Assembly (NCBI GenBank): GCA_039024915.1
Contig: JBCCPK010000002.1
Coordinates: 372,001-436,000 of the forward strand
Reading direction: 5' to 3'
DNA: 64,000 nucleotides
Source: Pseudomonadota bacterium
Lineage (GTDB): Bacteria > Pseudomonadota > Alphaproteobacteria > Rhizobiales > MH13
Shown: positions 36,283 to 45,717 of the stretch, one piece after another
Layout: each line of letters begins with the position of its first letter
Numbering within the stretch: position 1 is the stretch's first letter
The notes under the pieces: generated by a model
What the model saw: the letters and a program-made list of their open reading frames with translations, nothing else
Databases searched by the model: none
Told to the model about the DNA's origin: nothing
Program-made: the position numbers and the translations under genes

Positions 36283-37338
36283 TTAGTCTAACGAGGAGCC
36301 CAGGTTGTCGGGGTCGGAGATCAGCAGGTCGCTTAGATCGCTATCGATCAGGTCGCTGAAGTTGTTGAGATCGGGATCCGCAGGCTCAGGATCGCGGTTA
36401 AAGCCGAACTCCTCGCCTTCCCCCTTGCCAAGAAGCTCTTCGATCAGCTCGTCGACGCGCACTTCAAGTTCGAACGTGTCGATCTCATCCACCGGTGCAC
36501 CGGAAAGGTCCGGTACGACGCCCGGTAACGGCTCTACATTCGGAAGCGTCGTAACATTTACGCTCGGCAAGGTACTTGTCACGCCGACCGTTGGTATCTC
36601 GATCTTCGCAATAACGTCGGCGGCGATGTCATCTGGTACCGCAAAACTCGATGTCGGTGCGGCACCTCGACCCGGGACAAAAACACCAAAGCCTTCCCTA
36701 CGGATCGCAACACGACCAGCCGCGGTTTGCACAATGACCCGGCCACGCTGCGTCAGTCCCTGATAGGATACAGACGGGCCGCCCAAGATGACAAAAACTG
36801 CGGTGGCCGGATCGATCCCAGCAAGACCGACCGCAACACCAAGGCGGACCGCGAGGTCGACCGCCTCTTGACCAACCACAATGTCTACAGACGTTCCGCG
36901 GATACCGATCGTGGCTGAAGGTGTGGTCATTTCAATGCTGTCGGGCGCCACAGCTCCAACGGAGCCCGAGACAAAGCGGAAGGCGCCGCGCGTCGCAGAA
37001 GCTGCGATCTGACCGACGGATCGATCAGGATCATAAATAAACCGGGTGATGGTCAGATCATTGTTTTCGCCAATCGTGAACACGCTCTCATCCAGCAAAA
37101 GAACTTGCATGCCAGATAAGGTTTGCGTGAGGACACGGTCGCCCAGAAACATCGATTGACCGCTACTGGCGGATGACGCGTTGATCGAAACCGAGCCGCG
37201 AACGGCAGCGCTCACGCCAACCTGCTGGGCGCTAGCCGGTTGCACCAAAACCAACCCTGCGACCACCGTTGCGACAGCAGGAAGCACCGATCGCGTGTTC
37301 AGCAGAGAGATCAAAGCGGAGACCTTTTGATGGATCAT
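36283..37338 (-). CDS. Exported FecR-domain protein
   Basis: A protein of 351 residues. A signal peptide (about 1-36, ending QPASAQQ) precedes a FecR-type beta domain: AAVRGSVSINA, LGDRVLTQTLSGMQVLLLDESVFTIG, ATIGIRGTSVDIV, RGRVIVQTAAGRVAI. The C-terminal 110 residues are acidic and low-complexity, ending in repeated DLSDLLISD-like Asp/Leu motifs. I chose the ATG at 37338 with GAGGG eight bases upstream; the open frame runs far upstream (37659) into the neighbour and is not coding there. It follows the TPR/barrel gene by 10 bases, so the two form an operon, divergent from a CHASE2 cyclase. Confidence 0.8.
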   Translation of the reverse strand: MIHQKVSALISLLNTRSVLPAVATVVAGLVLVQPASAQQVGVSAAVRGSVSINASSASSGQSMFLGDRVLTQTLSGMQVLLLDESVFTIGENNDLTITRFIYDPDRSVGQIAASATRGAFRFVSGSVGAVAPDSIEMTTPSATIGIRGTSVDIVVGQEAVDLAVRLGVAVGLAGIDPATAVFVILGGPSVSYQGLTQRGRVIVQTAAGRVAIRREGFGVFVPGRGAAPTSSFAVPDDIAADVIAKIEIPTVGVTSTLPSVNVTTLPNVEPLPGVVPDLSGAPVDEIDTFELEVRVDELIEELLGKGEGEEFGFNRDPEPADPDLNNFSDLIDSDLSDLLISDPDNLGSSLD

Positions 37339-37348
37339 TGCTCGGCCC

Positions 37349-38686
37349 TCACAACGAAAACCGGCGTGCGATCGCCAAGCCGAATGTCCAGCCCGCATTG
37401 TCGTAAATCGCAACATTGGACTGATTGACGGAATATTTGACGGTCGCTTCCGCAGCCCACAGCGGAGCAATCTGCCGATCATCATTGACGCCGAAGCCCC
37501 GCGCGATCTGATCGAATGGAACTGCAACTGCAAAATCCAGAACGTAACGCGTCTCTTCCCGCGCCGGCCCGCCGTAACGCGGATCGGTCGCCTCATAATC
37601 AGCATCACGAATATGACCGCCAAGCCGCAGGCTGATGCCTTCGGAGCTGCGAAAGCCAACGGTTAAACCACCGCCAAAAGCCGTGTAGCTGTACCAGGGA
37701 CTGTCAGCGTCATGGTCAATCACCAACCCGTGGACCGTCGTGCGCCACCGATCACTGAACCGGTAGGTGACATGTGGTCGGAACGACGCGTACCGTCCAT
37801 CCGCATCACCGACATTCGCCGCCGATAAAACGCCAACATCGGCGCCCTTATGCGCCAAGGTGGTGGCAAACCCGGCTTCAACGCGATCACTGAGATCGAA
37901 GTTCAGCCGAACACGGCCGCCCAATGTGCTGCCGTAAAAGTCACTTCCAATGAAGTCGATGGCGCCAATTGCCAGCAGATCAACTGTCCCGCTTCCGAAA
38001 TCGAAACGTGGTCCCAGCGCAATTGAACTGCCCGAACGCGCGTCCGCATCGTCCAGCACACGAAGCCTTGAGCGGCTTTCGGCGATGAACGCGTGGCCGC
38101 TGCCAGCAGCAAAAGGCACTTCAGCGAACAGACTTAGTTGGCCAACACCCCCAAATGCTCCGTCATCGGGAAAGGCGAACGGTACGCCGTTCAAAAGGCC
38201 TGAACCTGGCCGCAGCTGAGCGTTACCCTGATAGAGGAAGCCCGTGCGGAGCGTTCCGTAAACCCTAGCGGATCCTGCGGGCGAAGAAACGAGGGATTGA
38301 AGATGGTCTGCTCGAGCGCGGTCAGCGGCATCCAAAGGACGGTTTTCCAGAAAATCGAGATCAGATTGCGCAGCGCGATCATCCCCTAGCCGGATCATGA
38401 CCGCGACGCGGACAAGGCGGGCCTTGTCGAATTGTGGGTTGAGCAATAACAGGCGCTGCAACGTCACAACTGCGCCCTCAAAATCGCCCGCGCGCATCTG
38501 CGCGTTCAAGAAGCGCATATTGACGTTCAGGTCATCGGGTGCCGTCAGAACGGTATCGTAGGATGCCGTTTCAAGTTGGTCCGCGACGGCGCCACCGACA
38601 ACGCCCGTAGCTGCCGCCAAAGCGATCGGAACGGCTACGCGGGCCTGCTTTAGGACTTGGGAGGCTTTTTTCGTTGGGAAGAGCAT
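37349..38686 (-). CDS. TPR and outer-membrane beta-barrel protein
   Basis: A protein of 445 residues. A signal-like N terminus (about 12-40) is followed by a short TPR-like helical part (60-150: MRFLNAQMRAGDFEGAVVTLQRLLLLNPQFDKARLVR). The last 280 residues show alternating polar/hydrophobic strands typical of an outer-membrane barrel, ending ARRFSL. The layout resembles Slam/DUF560-type surface assembly proteins, but the resemblance is only by architecture. The ATG at 38686 is preferred over a TTG at 38692. Its promoter lies in a region shared with the divergent cyclase and containing a candidate CtrA box. Confidence 0.68.
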   Translation of the reverse strand: MLFPTKKASQVLKQARVAVPIALAAATGVVGGAVADQLETASYDTVLTAPDDLNVNMRFLNAQMRAGDFEGAVVTLQRLLLLNPQFDKARLVRVAVMIRLGDDRAAQSDLDFLENRPLDAADRARADHLQSLVSSPAGSARVYGTLRTGFLYQGNAQLRPGSGLLNGVPFAFPDDGAFGGVGQLSLFAEVPFAAGSGHAFIAESRSRLRVLDDADARSGSSIALGPRFDFGSGTVDLLAIGAIDFIGSDFYGSTLGGRVRLNFDLSDRVEAGFATTLAHKGADVGVLSAANVGDADGRYASFRPHVTYRFSDRWRTTVHGLVIDHDADSPWYSYTAFGGGLTVGFRSSEGISLRLGGHIRDADYEATDPRYGGPAREETRYVLDFAVAVPFDQIARGFGVNDDRQIAPLWAAEATVKYSVNQSNVAIYDNAGWTFGLAIARRFSL

Positions 38687-38719
38687 GCTCAATTGGTCGT
38701 CGAACGCCCTAAATGAGCG

Positions 38720-38734
38720 TTAATAAAAGGTTTA
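38720..38734. promoter_or_regulatory. Candidate CtrA box between the barrel/FecR operon and the cyclase gene
   Basis: TTAA, seven bases, TTTA: one base off the CtrA consensus, with the same right half as the site upstream of flhA. It is 34 bases upstream of the barrel-protein start and about 145 before the cyclase start. Pattern match only. Confidence 0.33.
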
Positions 38735-38878
38735 CGCATACACTAGGGGCAAGCCCGCCTTCCATGCAAAGCCACCTCAAAGAGCAAGCCGTAGAAAGCT
38801 TGCCGTTACGCCAGCTTTTTGAAAACCTGTGACCGATTTACCGCAAGTTGGCGGCCCAAGCTTTCCCACCGAGTGACA

Positions 38879-40888
38879 ATGGTTCGCCGTGTTTCCCGCT
38901 ATCTGATTCCCGCATGCGCAGGATTTGTTGTTGTCCTGCTCTGCCTGTTTGTCCGCGTATCGGACCCTGCGCCACTGGAAAACGCCCGCGAACGGTTTTT
39001 CGACTTTTACCAGCGGATCGACCCACCAACTATCGGCACCGACGTCCCGGTGCGGATCGTCGACATTGATGACAGGTCGCTCGCGGCACTCGGCCAGTGG
39101 CCCTGGCCGCGAGACCAGCTTGGTGAAATGCTCAGCGCGCTGCATGCCGCCGGCGCCGCCGTTGTTGCGTTCGATATGACGTTTCCAGAGCCTGACCGCT
39201 CTAGTCCCCAGCGGGTATTGGACGACCTTGATATACCCGCAGAGGTTCGGCGGCAGCTTAATGCCGCTCTTGCCAATTCTGGCGACAATGATGAGGCCTT
39301 TGCCCAAGCGATTGCAGCCGGGCCGACCGTCCTTGGCCTGACGCCCTCGTCGAACCCATCCGATTTTTCCCCATCCGCTGGGCTCGCCACCCTAGGTCCC
39401 CCACCGCTTGCGGCCTTGCTGAACGCATCTGGGGTCCTCGACAACGTTCCGGTGCTCCAGCAGGCTGCCGATGGTCTGGGCGGAATTCACGTATCGCTGT
39501 TCGACGACGACGCCGTCGTCCGGCGCATACCGGCCTTTATTGCGATCGGCGACAACCTGCTGCCAAGCCTGTTTGCCGAGGCGTTGCGCGTCGCACAAGG
39601 CGAGCAGAGCATTATTCTGCGGACCAATCCCAGCTCCAACAATCCTGACATCGGCATACCCGAAATCGCACGGATCGGCGCGTTTGACGTGCCGTTGACC
39701 CCGACGGGCGCGTACCGTGTGCTGTACGGTCAACTCGACCCTGCCCTAACGATTTCCGCAGTCGATGTGTTCCAATCTGCCGGTACCCCAGGCGACCTTT
39801 CGAGCCGCGTCGATGGGACGATTGTACTTGTCGGGACGTCCGCTCCTGGCCTGTTCGATCTACGCGCTTCACCTTTAGGCAGCTTCATTCCCGGTGTAAC
39901 AATCCACGCCCAGGCACTTGTTGGCGTGCTCACCGGCGCTGGTCTTGCCCGTCCCGACTGGGCGGTCGGCCTTGAGATCGTCGCGATCGCGTTAGTGGGC
40001 TGTCTGGCCCTGGCCCTTGCACTGTTCGCACCCCCAGCACTCGGCGCTTTCATCACCGCTGTGGTGATTGGGCTGGTCGGCTACGGATCGGTCTGGGCCT
40101 TTTCCAACCCTCAGATGTTGATCGACGCCTCAGCGCCGGCAGTTACCGCGATTCTGACCTTTGTTGCGGTGACAGTGCCGCGTCTTTTGCTGACCGAAAG
40201 GCAACAACGGTTCATCCGTAACGCCTTCACCTTCTATCTGGCTGAGCCGGTCCTCGCGCGGCTGGAGCGCGATCCAGATGCTCTGAGCCTGCGCGGCGAA
40301 AGACGCGTCCTGACGGTGCTCTTTATGGATGTACGCGGCTTCACTGCGCGGTCGGAAAGCATGGCGCCAACAAACGCGGTCGATCTGCTGAACGCGCTTC
40401 TCGACCCGCTGTCCGAAGCCGTGCTGGCCGAAGAAGGAACCATCGACAAGTTCATGGGCGACGGGATGATGGCTTTCTGGAACGCGCCCCTCGATCAGCC
40501 CGACCATGCTGAGCGGGCAATCCGAGCGGGTAAGGCGATGGTCGCCGTGGTCGACGATACCAACAAGCGCCTGCAACTCGACCCACCACTTTCCATTGGT
40601 GTCGGGCTCAACACCGGCGACGCTTTTGTCGGAAACATGGGGTCGAAGCGTCGCTTCGCCTACTCGGCGATTGGTGACACCGTCAATCTGGCAGCACGTG
40701 TGGAGGGACTGACCTCGATGACCGGCGCCCCACTGCTTATTACCGAAGCAACGCGAGCGCATGCACAGCAAGACGGCGAGGGTCCTGCCAACGAGCAAGC
40801 GCTTGTTTTCGCGGGCGAACACAAAGTTAAAGGACGCCAGAAAGCGGTTCGCGTTTACCGCATGTTTGACGAGGCGCTTGACGCCTGA
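38879..40888 (+). CDS. CHASE2-domain class III adenylate/guanylate cyclase
   Basis: Predicted to make a cyclic nucleotide, probably cAMP, in response to a periplasmic signal. 669 residues. An N-terminal span (about 8-24) leads to a periplasmic CHASE2 domain (about 35-335, with FFDFYQRIDPP and VPVRIVDIDDRSLAALGQWPWPRD). Three membrane spans follow (about 345-425), then a cyclase domain. Both metal-binding aspartates are present, in LFMDVRGFT and KFMGDGMMAFW; the later blocks are IGVGLNTGDAFVGNMGS and YSAIGDTVNLAARVEG. I chose the ATG at 38879; a TTG at 38819 begins the longer frame. Divergent from the FecR and barrel genes. Confidence 0.88.
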   Translation: MVRRVSRYLIPACAGFVVVLLCLFVRVSDPAPLENARERFFDFYQRIDPPTIGTDVPVRIVDIDDRSLAALGQWPWPRDQLGEMLSALHAAGAAVVAFDMTFPEPDRSSPQRVLDDLDIPAEVRRQLNAALANSGDNDEAFAQAIAAGPTVLGLTPSSNPSDFSPSAGLATLGPPPLAALLNASGVLDNVPVLQQAADGLGGIHVSLFDDDAVVRRIPAFIAIGDNLLPSLFAEALRVAQGEQSIILRTNPSSNNPDIGIPEIARIGAFDVPLTPTGAYRVLYGQLDPALTISAVDVFQSAGTPGDLSSRVDGTIVLVGTSAPGLFDLRASPLGSFIPGVTIHAQALVGVLTGAGLARPDWAVGLEIVAIALVGCLALALALFAPPALGAFITAVVIGLVGYGSVWAFSNPQMLIDASAPAVTAILTFVAVTVPRLLLTERQQRFIRNAFTFYLAEPVLARLERDPDALSLRGERRVLTVLFMDVRGFTARSESMAPTNAVDLLNALLDPLSEAVLAEEGTIDKFMGDGMMAFWNAPLDQPDHAERAIRAGKAMVAVVDDTNKRLQLDPPLSIGVGLNTGDAFVGNMGSKRRFAYSAIGDTVNLAARVEGLTSMTGAPLLITEATRAHAQQDGEGPANEQALVFAGEHKVKGRQKAVRVYRMFDEALDA

Positions 40889-42328
40889 TCACTGGCTCCA
40901 AGCGGTCAATGCCTGTTGAAACACCTGCTCACCATCCGCGCCCTTCTCAAATGAGATAATGGCACGGCGGTTGTCCGAGTAAAGGATAGGAAGGTCGAAC
41001 CACTGTCCTTCCTGGAGGAGCGGCAAGTTGACCGACAAATCGGTTTCGCTTGCTGCGAGCGCTTGCCAGAAAACGCCTGAGCCAAGGTCCACAATGGCAC
41101 CGCGAAGGGGATCGCCGCCGGCCTGTTCCTCAGGTTTCACAACGACGCCGACAAGCTCAGCAATGCCATCGGTTGGAAAGCTCTCAGAGGTATTGAATGA
41201 AAACTCGAGCAGATGCGACGCGGGCAGCGTTTCGTCGAGATTACGGCTTATCCGCAAATCAAGCGAAATACCGCGCCCCGGCACTTCAATCGTCCCGACG
41301 ATGACGGGCACGCCGTCGACCGTCTCGAGACGCCATATTGCCCGCCCTGGTGCAGTAAACCCGGCCGCCTCAGGCGTCAGACCCTCTTCATACAGAACCG
41401 CGTTCTGCGCGACTGGCAGAGTGCCGTTTTCCGGCGCCTGAGGAACGGCAGCGACCTCCGGTTCCGCTTCTACAGGCGCTTCTTCCTCAGCGACTTCATC
41501 GCCTGCTGCAGCGTCGTCATCCTGGGCCGTCGGCTCTGGTTCCGCAGTGGGCAGTGGCTCCTCAACAGTCCCCTGATTATCAGGCAACAGCCGCTCGCTG
41601 GAGCGGGTCGGATCCGCTGCTCCCACTTGCCGAGCTTCCGGAGCCGGGGGAAGCTCTTCCTCCACCGCTGGAGCTTCGGCAACCGGCCCCTGATCCCGAA
41701 GACCATAGAACCAGACCGCATACGCTCCGCCGCCTATCACCAACAGCGCAACAAGGGCTCCAATCCACCCCCCACTGGAGCGACGCTTCGTCGTACGTTC
41801 CAAAGCTGCTTGGCTTCGCTCGGGTTCGAAATCTGGAAGCGACTGCGGATCAGGGTCACCCACAAGAGCTGGCGTGGGATCGGACGCAGCAAGCGGCGGT
41901 TCCTTTGCGGGCTTAGGTTTTAGTGCGGACACTGCAGCAGTTGCGGTGGCGGGCTGCATGTTTTGGACGGCAGCGGCCAATTGTTCTGCAGCCGGCGCGG
42001 GCGCGTTGGCGGAGCTGGATGGCGTGGCCTGGTCCACGCCAGTGCCTGTGGCTACCGAAGCGGCATCTTGCGCTTGGGATGAGGCAGCCGACCGGCCGCT
42101 CGCCGCGAAGCTTCCCTGGCTGGCAACGTCGGCTTCAACCTTGCGGATCGCCGACTCAAGCGCCAGCCGCTGGCGTGAAATATCTTCGGGAGGCAGGGGA
42201 GGCTCAAAGCCGCTCAACTGACGGATGAGCGCCTGGCGTGCACGCTCGTAGATCTTGCGACGTTCTTCGCCCGTAGCATCCGGCCGACTGGCCAATGCCT
42301 TGCGCAGAATCGCATTGAAATCCGCCAT
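40889..42328 (-). CDS. Large single-span protein with acidic linker, function unknown
   Basis: A protein of 479 residues conserved in type in Hyphomicrobiales. An N-terminal helical module (1-70: ILRKALASRPDATGEERRKIYERARQAL) precedes an Ala/Pro/Ser-rich linker to about 185. One membrane span follows (about 187-208, GWIGALVALLVIGGGAYAVWFYG), then a strongly acidic Glu/Ala/Pro stretch (215-300) and a C-terminal domain of about 170 residues with APGRAIWRLETVDGVPVIVG and VPGRGISLDLRISRN. The N terminus is cytoplasmic by charge and the C-terminal domain presumably periplasmic. It is downstream of purA on the same strand, 208 bases apart, and abuts the cyclase gene tail to tail with no gap. Confidence 0.7.
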   Translation of the reverse strand: MADFNAILRKALASRPDATGEERRKIYERARQALIRQLSGFEPPLPPEDISRQRLALESAIRKVEADVASQGSFAASGRSAASSQAQDAASVATGTGVDQATPSSSANAPAPAAEQLAAAVQNMQPATATAAVSALKPKPAKEPPLAASDPTPALVGDPDPQSLPDFEPERSQAALERTTKRRSSGGWIGALVALLVIGGGAYAVWFYGLRDQGPVAEAPAVEEELPPAPEARQVGAADPTRSSERLLPDNQGTVEEPLPTAEPEPTAQDDDAAAGDEVAEEEAPVEAEPEVAAVPQAPENGTLPVAQNAVLYEEGLTPEAAGFTAPGRAIWRLETVDGVPVIVGTIEVPGRGISLDLRISRNLDETLPASHLLEFSFNTSESFPTDGIAELVGVVVKPEEQAGGDPLRGAIVDLGSGVFWQALAASETDLSVNLPLLQEGQWFDLPILYSDNRRAIISFEKGADGEQVFQQALTAWSQ

Positions 42329-42536
42329 GATGTCCTACCACACTCGATTTACAGGCCAGATGAAGGCAATTCATCTGACAAACAGTTGGGCTCTTCACCT
42401 TTGCGCGCTTACACCGCCCGAATTCAGCGCAATTCCGTCCGTATGCAAGCCAACCTATCAGCAAAATCTCGCTTCGCGGTCAATGACTTGGTGAAAACCC
42501 CTCTCATTGAGCACGAAAAGCAGCCTACGGTTCGAC

Positions 42537-43832
42537 CTAATCCTTAAAGGGATCGTGCACGAGAATGGTATCGTCGCGCTCCGGACTGGTCGATAAAAGC
42601 GAAACCGGCGCACCGATCAACTCTTCAACGAAACGCACATATTTGACCGCTTGAGCGGGGAGATCCGCCCACGAGCGCGCGCCAACTGTGGGTTCGTTCC
42701 ACCCCTCCATTTCGGTGTAAATCGGTTTGACCCGCGCTTGTTGGCCTTGGCTGGCCGGCAGATAGTCAATCGCTTTGCCGTCCAAATCGTATCCAGTGCA
42801 CACCATCAGCGTTTCCATGCCGTCGAGCACATCGAGCTTGGTGAGCGCGATACCGTTGATACCATTGATCGCCACCGCTTGGCGGACCAGCACCGCATCA
42901 AACCATCCACAGCGCCGCTTTCGCGCGGTAACGGTGCCGAACTCTTTGCCGCGCTCGCCAAGAAGCTGGCCGACATCGTTATCCTGTTCGGTCGGAAACG
43001 GCCCCTCGCCGACCCTGGTTGTATAGGCCTTCGTAATTCCCAGAACGTAATCGATCCGGTTGGGACCGACGCCGGAGCCTGCGGATGCGCCGCCAGCAAC
43101 GACATTGGAGGATGTGACGAACGGGTAGGTCCCATGATCAACGTCCAGCAGCGTCCCCTGTGCACCTTCATAAAGGATGCGCTCACCGGCCCGCGCCTTG
43201 TCATCAAGGACACGCCAGACCTTATCCATGAACGGCAGCACGCGGTCCGCGACCGACGTAACCTCATCCATGATAGCGCTGTGTGAGATTTCCGGTTCAT
43301 TCAGCCCACGCCGAAGGGCGTTATGGTGAGTTAGCAAACGATCCACTTTGGCGGGCAGTGTCTCATGATTGGCAAGGTCCATCACCCGGATCGCGCGCCT
43401 GCCCACCTTATCCTCGTAGGCTGGACCGATGCCGCGGCGCGTGGTTCCGATCTTCGTACCAGAGTTCGATGCGGCATCCTCTCGAATCCCATCAAGCTCG
43501 CGATGAAGTGACAGGATGAGCGGGGTGTTTTCGGCGACCTTCAAGGTATCAGGCGAAACGTCGACACCTTGCTCGCGCAGCTTTTCAATCTCCTGCACAA
43601 AAAAGTGCGGGTCGAACACCACGCCATTACCAATGATGGAGAGTTTTCCGCGCACCACACCGGATGGCACCAGCGAAATTTTGTAGGTCACACCGTCGAT
43701 GACAAGCGTATGGCCAGCGTTATGCCCGCCCTGAAAGCGCACAACCACATCGGCGCGCTCCGACAGCCAGTCGACGATTTTTCCTTTACCCTCGTCACCC
43801 CACTGGGAACCGACAACAACCACGTTGGCCAT
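42537..43832 (-). CDS. purA: Adenylosuccinate synthetase
   Basis: Joins IMP and aspartate using GTP, the first committed step to AMP. 431 residues. The N-terminal GTP-binding signature [72 protein letters not shown] and [14 protein letters not shown] are all intact. Transcribed from a 196-base divergent region shared with an EamA transporter. Downstream is the single-span protein; they may be separate transcripts. Confidence 0.98.
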   Translation of the reverse strand: MANVVVVGSQWGDEGKGKIVDWLSERADVVVRFQGGHNAGHTLVIDGVTYKISLVPSGVVRGKLSIIGNGVVFDPHFFVQEIEKLREQGVDVSPDTLKVAENTPLILSLHRELDGIREDAASNSGTKIGTTRRGIGPAYEDKVGRRAIRVMDLANHETLPAKVDRLLTHHNALRRGLNEPEISHSAIMDEVTSVADRVLPFMDKVWRVLDDKARAGERILYEGAQGTLLDVDHGTYPFVTSSNVVAGGASAGSGVGPNRIDYVLGITKAYTTRVGEGPFPTEQDNDVGQLLGERGKEFGTVTARKRRCGWFDAVLVRQAVAINGINGIALTKLDVLDGMETLMVCTGYDLDGKAIDYLPASQGQQARVKPIYTEMEGWNEPTVGARSWADLPAQAVKYVRFVEELIGAPVSLLSTSPERDDTILVHDPFKD

Positions 43833-44028
43833 AAATGGGGCCTTTCCGAACTTTCTTCATCAAACGCACCGACGCCCCGCATGCAGGCCAGAGGCAATGC
43901 ACCGGGGCGCGTCAGGTTCCTTATCACACCCAGTCCCGGTGTAACCCCCTCCCGTTTACTCACAAGCTGCTCAAGGTCGGCAGTCGATGCGCTTGCCATG
44001 CCTTGTCAAACAATGTTGGAGAGAGCTC

Positions 44029-44964
44029 ATGGGCCTACTCTCCAATCCCTACATTGTGCTTGCGCTCACCAATCTCTTCTGGGCCGGCAACACCATTGCC
44101 GGCAAGATAGCAGCCGGGGCCATTCCGCCCTTCACCTTGACCTTTGTCCGCTGGGCTTGCGTGGCTTTGATTGCGTATGCGCTGGCCCGCCCCTTACTCG
44201 CCGCGCATCGGCAGACGATCGCCAAGCATGCGCTGTTGCTGCTGACGATGGGCGCGCTGGGCTTCTCGTTGTTCAATACAGCCCTGTACTCGGCGCTGAA
44301 CTACACGTCGGCCATCAATGTCGGCATCGAGCAGGGAACGTTCCCAGCGGTAATCCTGTTCCTGATGTTTGTGGTGTACCGCGAACGCATAACCGCGCTT
44401 CAGGCGGTTGGCGTTGTGCTGGCGATCGCTGGTGTGATTGCGGTTGCATCGCAAGGGTCGATTGAGCGGCTCGCAGCACTGCAGTTCAATGTTGGCGATG
44501 TGATCATGATGGTCGGCGTGTTGTGTTTTGCACTTTACTCGATCCAGTTGCGGCGCAAACCCGACCTGCCCTGGCAAGTGTTTTTCTTCATGCTATCGGT
44601 CGGAGGGTTGATCGCGAGCATTCCGTTTTTTGCGCTTGATTTGGTCAATGGTCGCTATCCCGAACCGGAGTGGCGGGTTGTCGGCGTCCTTGCGTACGTC
44701 ATCATCTTTCCCAGCCTTGTCAGCCAAGTGCTGTGGATCCGAGGGGTTGAACTGATCGGGGCTGGCCGCGCCAGCTTGTTCATCAACCTGATACCGGTCT
44801 TCGCGACCATCCTTGCGGTGACGCTGCTGGGTGAGCCTTTCGAGTGGTATCACATGGTCGGCCTCGTCTGCGTTCTGGGCGGCATTGCACTTGCGGAGTG
44901 GTCCAGCCGCCGCAAGGCGCGGCAAACGCTGGCGAGAGCGCCCGTGACGCAGTCGGCGAATTAG
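44029..44964 (+). CDS. EamA/DMT-family transporter
   Basis: A membrane transporter of 311 residues with about ten hydrophobic segments arranged as two EamA repeats: LTNLFWAGNTIAGKI near the start, and LWIRGVELIGAGRASLFINLIPVFATILAVTLLGE in the second repeat. The ATG at 44029 has TTGGAGAG upstream; the longer frame from 43987 is not supported. The substrate is unknown. The thymidine kinase gene begins two bases after its stop, so they are co-transcribed. Confidence 0.85.
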   Translation: MGLLSNPYIVLALTNLFWAGNTIAGKIAAGAIPPFTLTFVRWACVALIAYALARPLLAAHRQTIAKHALLLLTMGALGFSLFNTALYSALNYTSAINVGIEQGTFPAVILFLMFVVYRERITALQAVGVVLAIAGVIAVASQGSIERLAALQFNVGDVIMMVGVLCFALYSIQLRRKPDLPWQVFFFMLSVGGLIASIPFFALDLVNGRYPEPEWRVVGVLAYVIIFPSLVSQVLWIRGVELIGAGRASLFINLIPVFATILAVTLLGEPFEWYHMVGLVCVLGGIALAEWSSRRKARQTLARAPVTQSAN

Positions 44965-44966
44965 GG

Positions 44967-45617
44967 ATGGCGAAGCTCTACTTCCACTATTCCACCATGA
45001 ACGCTGGCAAGTCGACGATGCTGCTGCAAGCGGCGCACAACTATGCCGAACGCGGTATGACCACGGTGCTCCTGACCGCGCAGCTCGACGACCGCGCCGG
45101 GCAAGGCACGATCGGCTCACGCATCGGGATCGATGCGGTGGCCGAGACATATGATACACAAACGGACATCTACGCATTTGTGATCGCGCATCTGGCGAAG
45201 CTTGTTGCGGCCCAAGAGGAGCGGCCAGCCTGCATTCTCGTTGATGAAGCCCAGTTTCTTGCCGACGACCAGGTCTGGCAGCTGGCCCGGGTTGTCGATG
45301 AGATCGGTATTCCGGTCATGGCCTACGGGCTGCGCGTCGATTTTGCGGGACAATTGTTCCCCGGCTCGAAAACCCTGCTTGCGATCGCCGATGAGCTTCG
45401 CGAGGTGCGCACGATCTGTTGGTGCGGCAAGAAAGCAACGATGGTCGCGCGCATAGGCGATGACGGCCGTGCGGTGACCGGTGGCGCGCAAATCGAGGTT
45501 GGCGGCAACGACCGTTACGTTTCGCTTTGCCGGCGTCACTGGCAACAAGCGATAAACGAAGCGCAGGGCGGACCGATCCGCGCGGTCGACCCGGTTTTGG
45601 GCACTCAGCGGAGATAG
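44967..45617 (+). CDS. tdk: Thymidine kinase
   Basis: Phosphorylates thymidine in the salvage pathway. 216 residues of the type II family shared with Escherichia coli. The N-terminal Walker A is NAGKST within YFHYSTMNAGKS; the DEAQF motif (VDEAQFLADDQVW) holds the Walker B acid. The lasso and zinc region carries CWCGKK and later LCRRHW, together suggesting an intact zinc site. The ATG is two bases after the EamA gene stop. A second EamA gene follows 100 bases on. Confidence 0.95.
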   Translation: MAKLYFHYSTMNAGKSTMLLQAAHNYAERGMTTVLLTAQLDDRAGQGTIGSRIGIDAVAETYDTQTDIYAFVIAHLAKLVAAQEERPACILVDEAQFLADDQVWQLARVVDEIGIPVMAYGLRVDFAGQLFPGSKTLLAIADELREVRTICWCGKKATMVARIGDDGRAVTGGAQIEVGGNDRYVSLCRRHWQQAINEAQGGPIRAVDPVLGTQRR

Positions 45618-45717
45618 CGCCTCAACCATCTATTCTAACGGCGTTCGCTATCGGGTGTCGCTACCCTCTCCGGCATCTTAGTGAACAATACAGCGCCTGC
45701 TTGCCACGAGCTCTACC

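Noticed and set aside
36721-37659. Upstream extension of the FecR gene to 37659
   Set aside because: The extra residues overlap the barrel gene in another frame and precede a normal signal peptide with its own ribosome site at 37338.
43569-44465. Open frame of 298 codons on the plus strand
   Set aside because: Overlaps purA antisense and the EamA gene in another frame; no coherent domain or membrane pattern.
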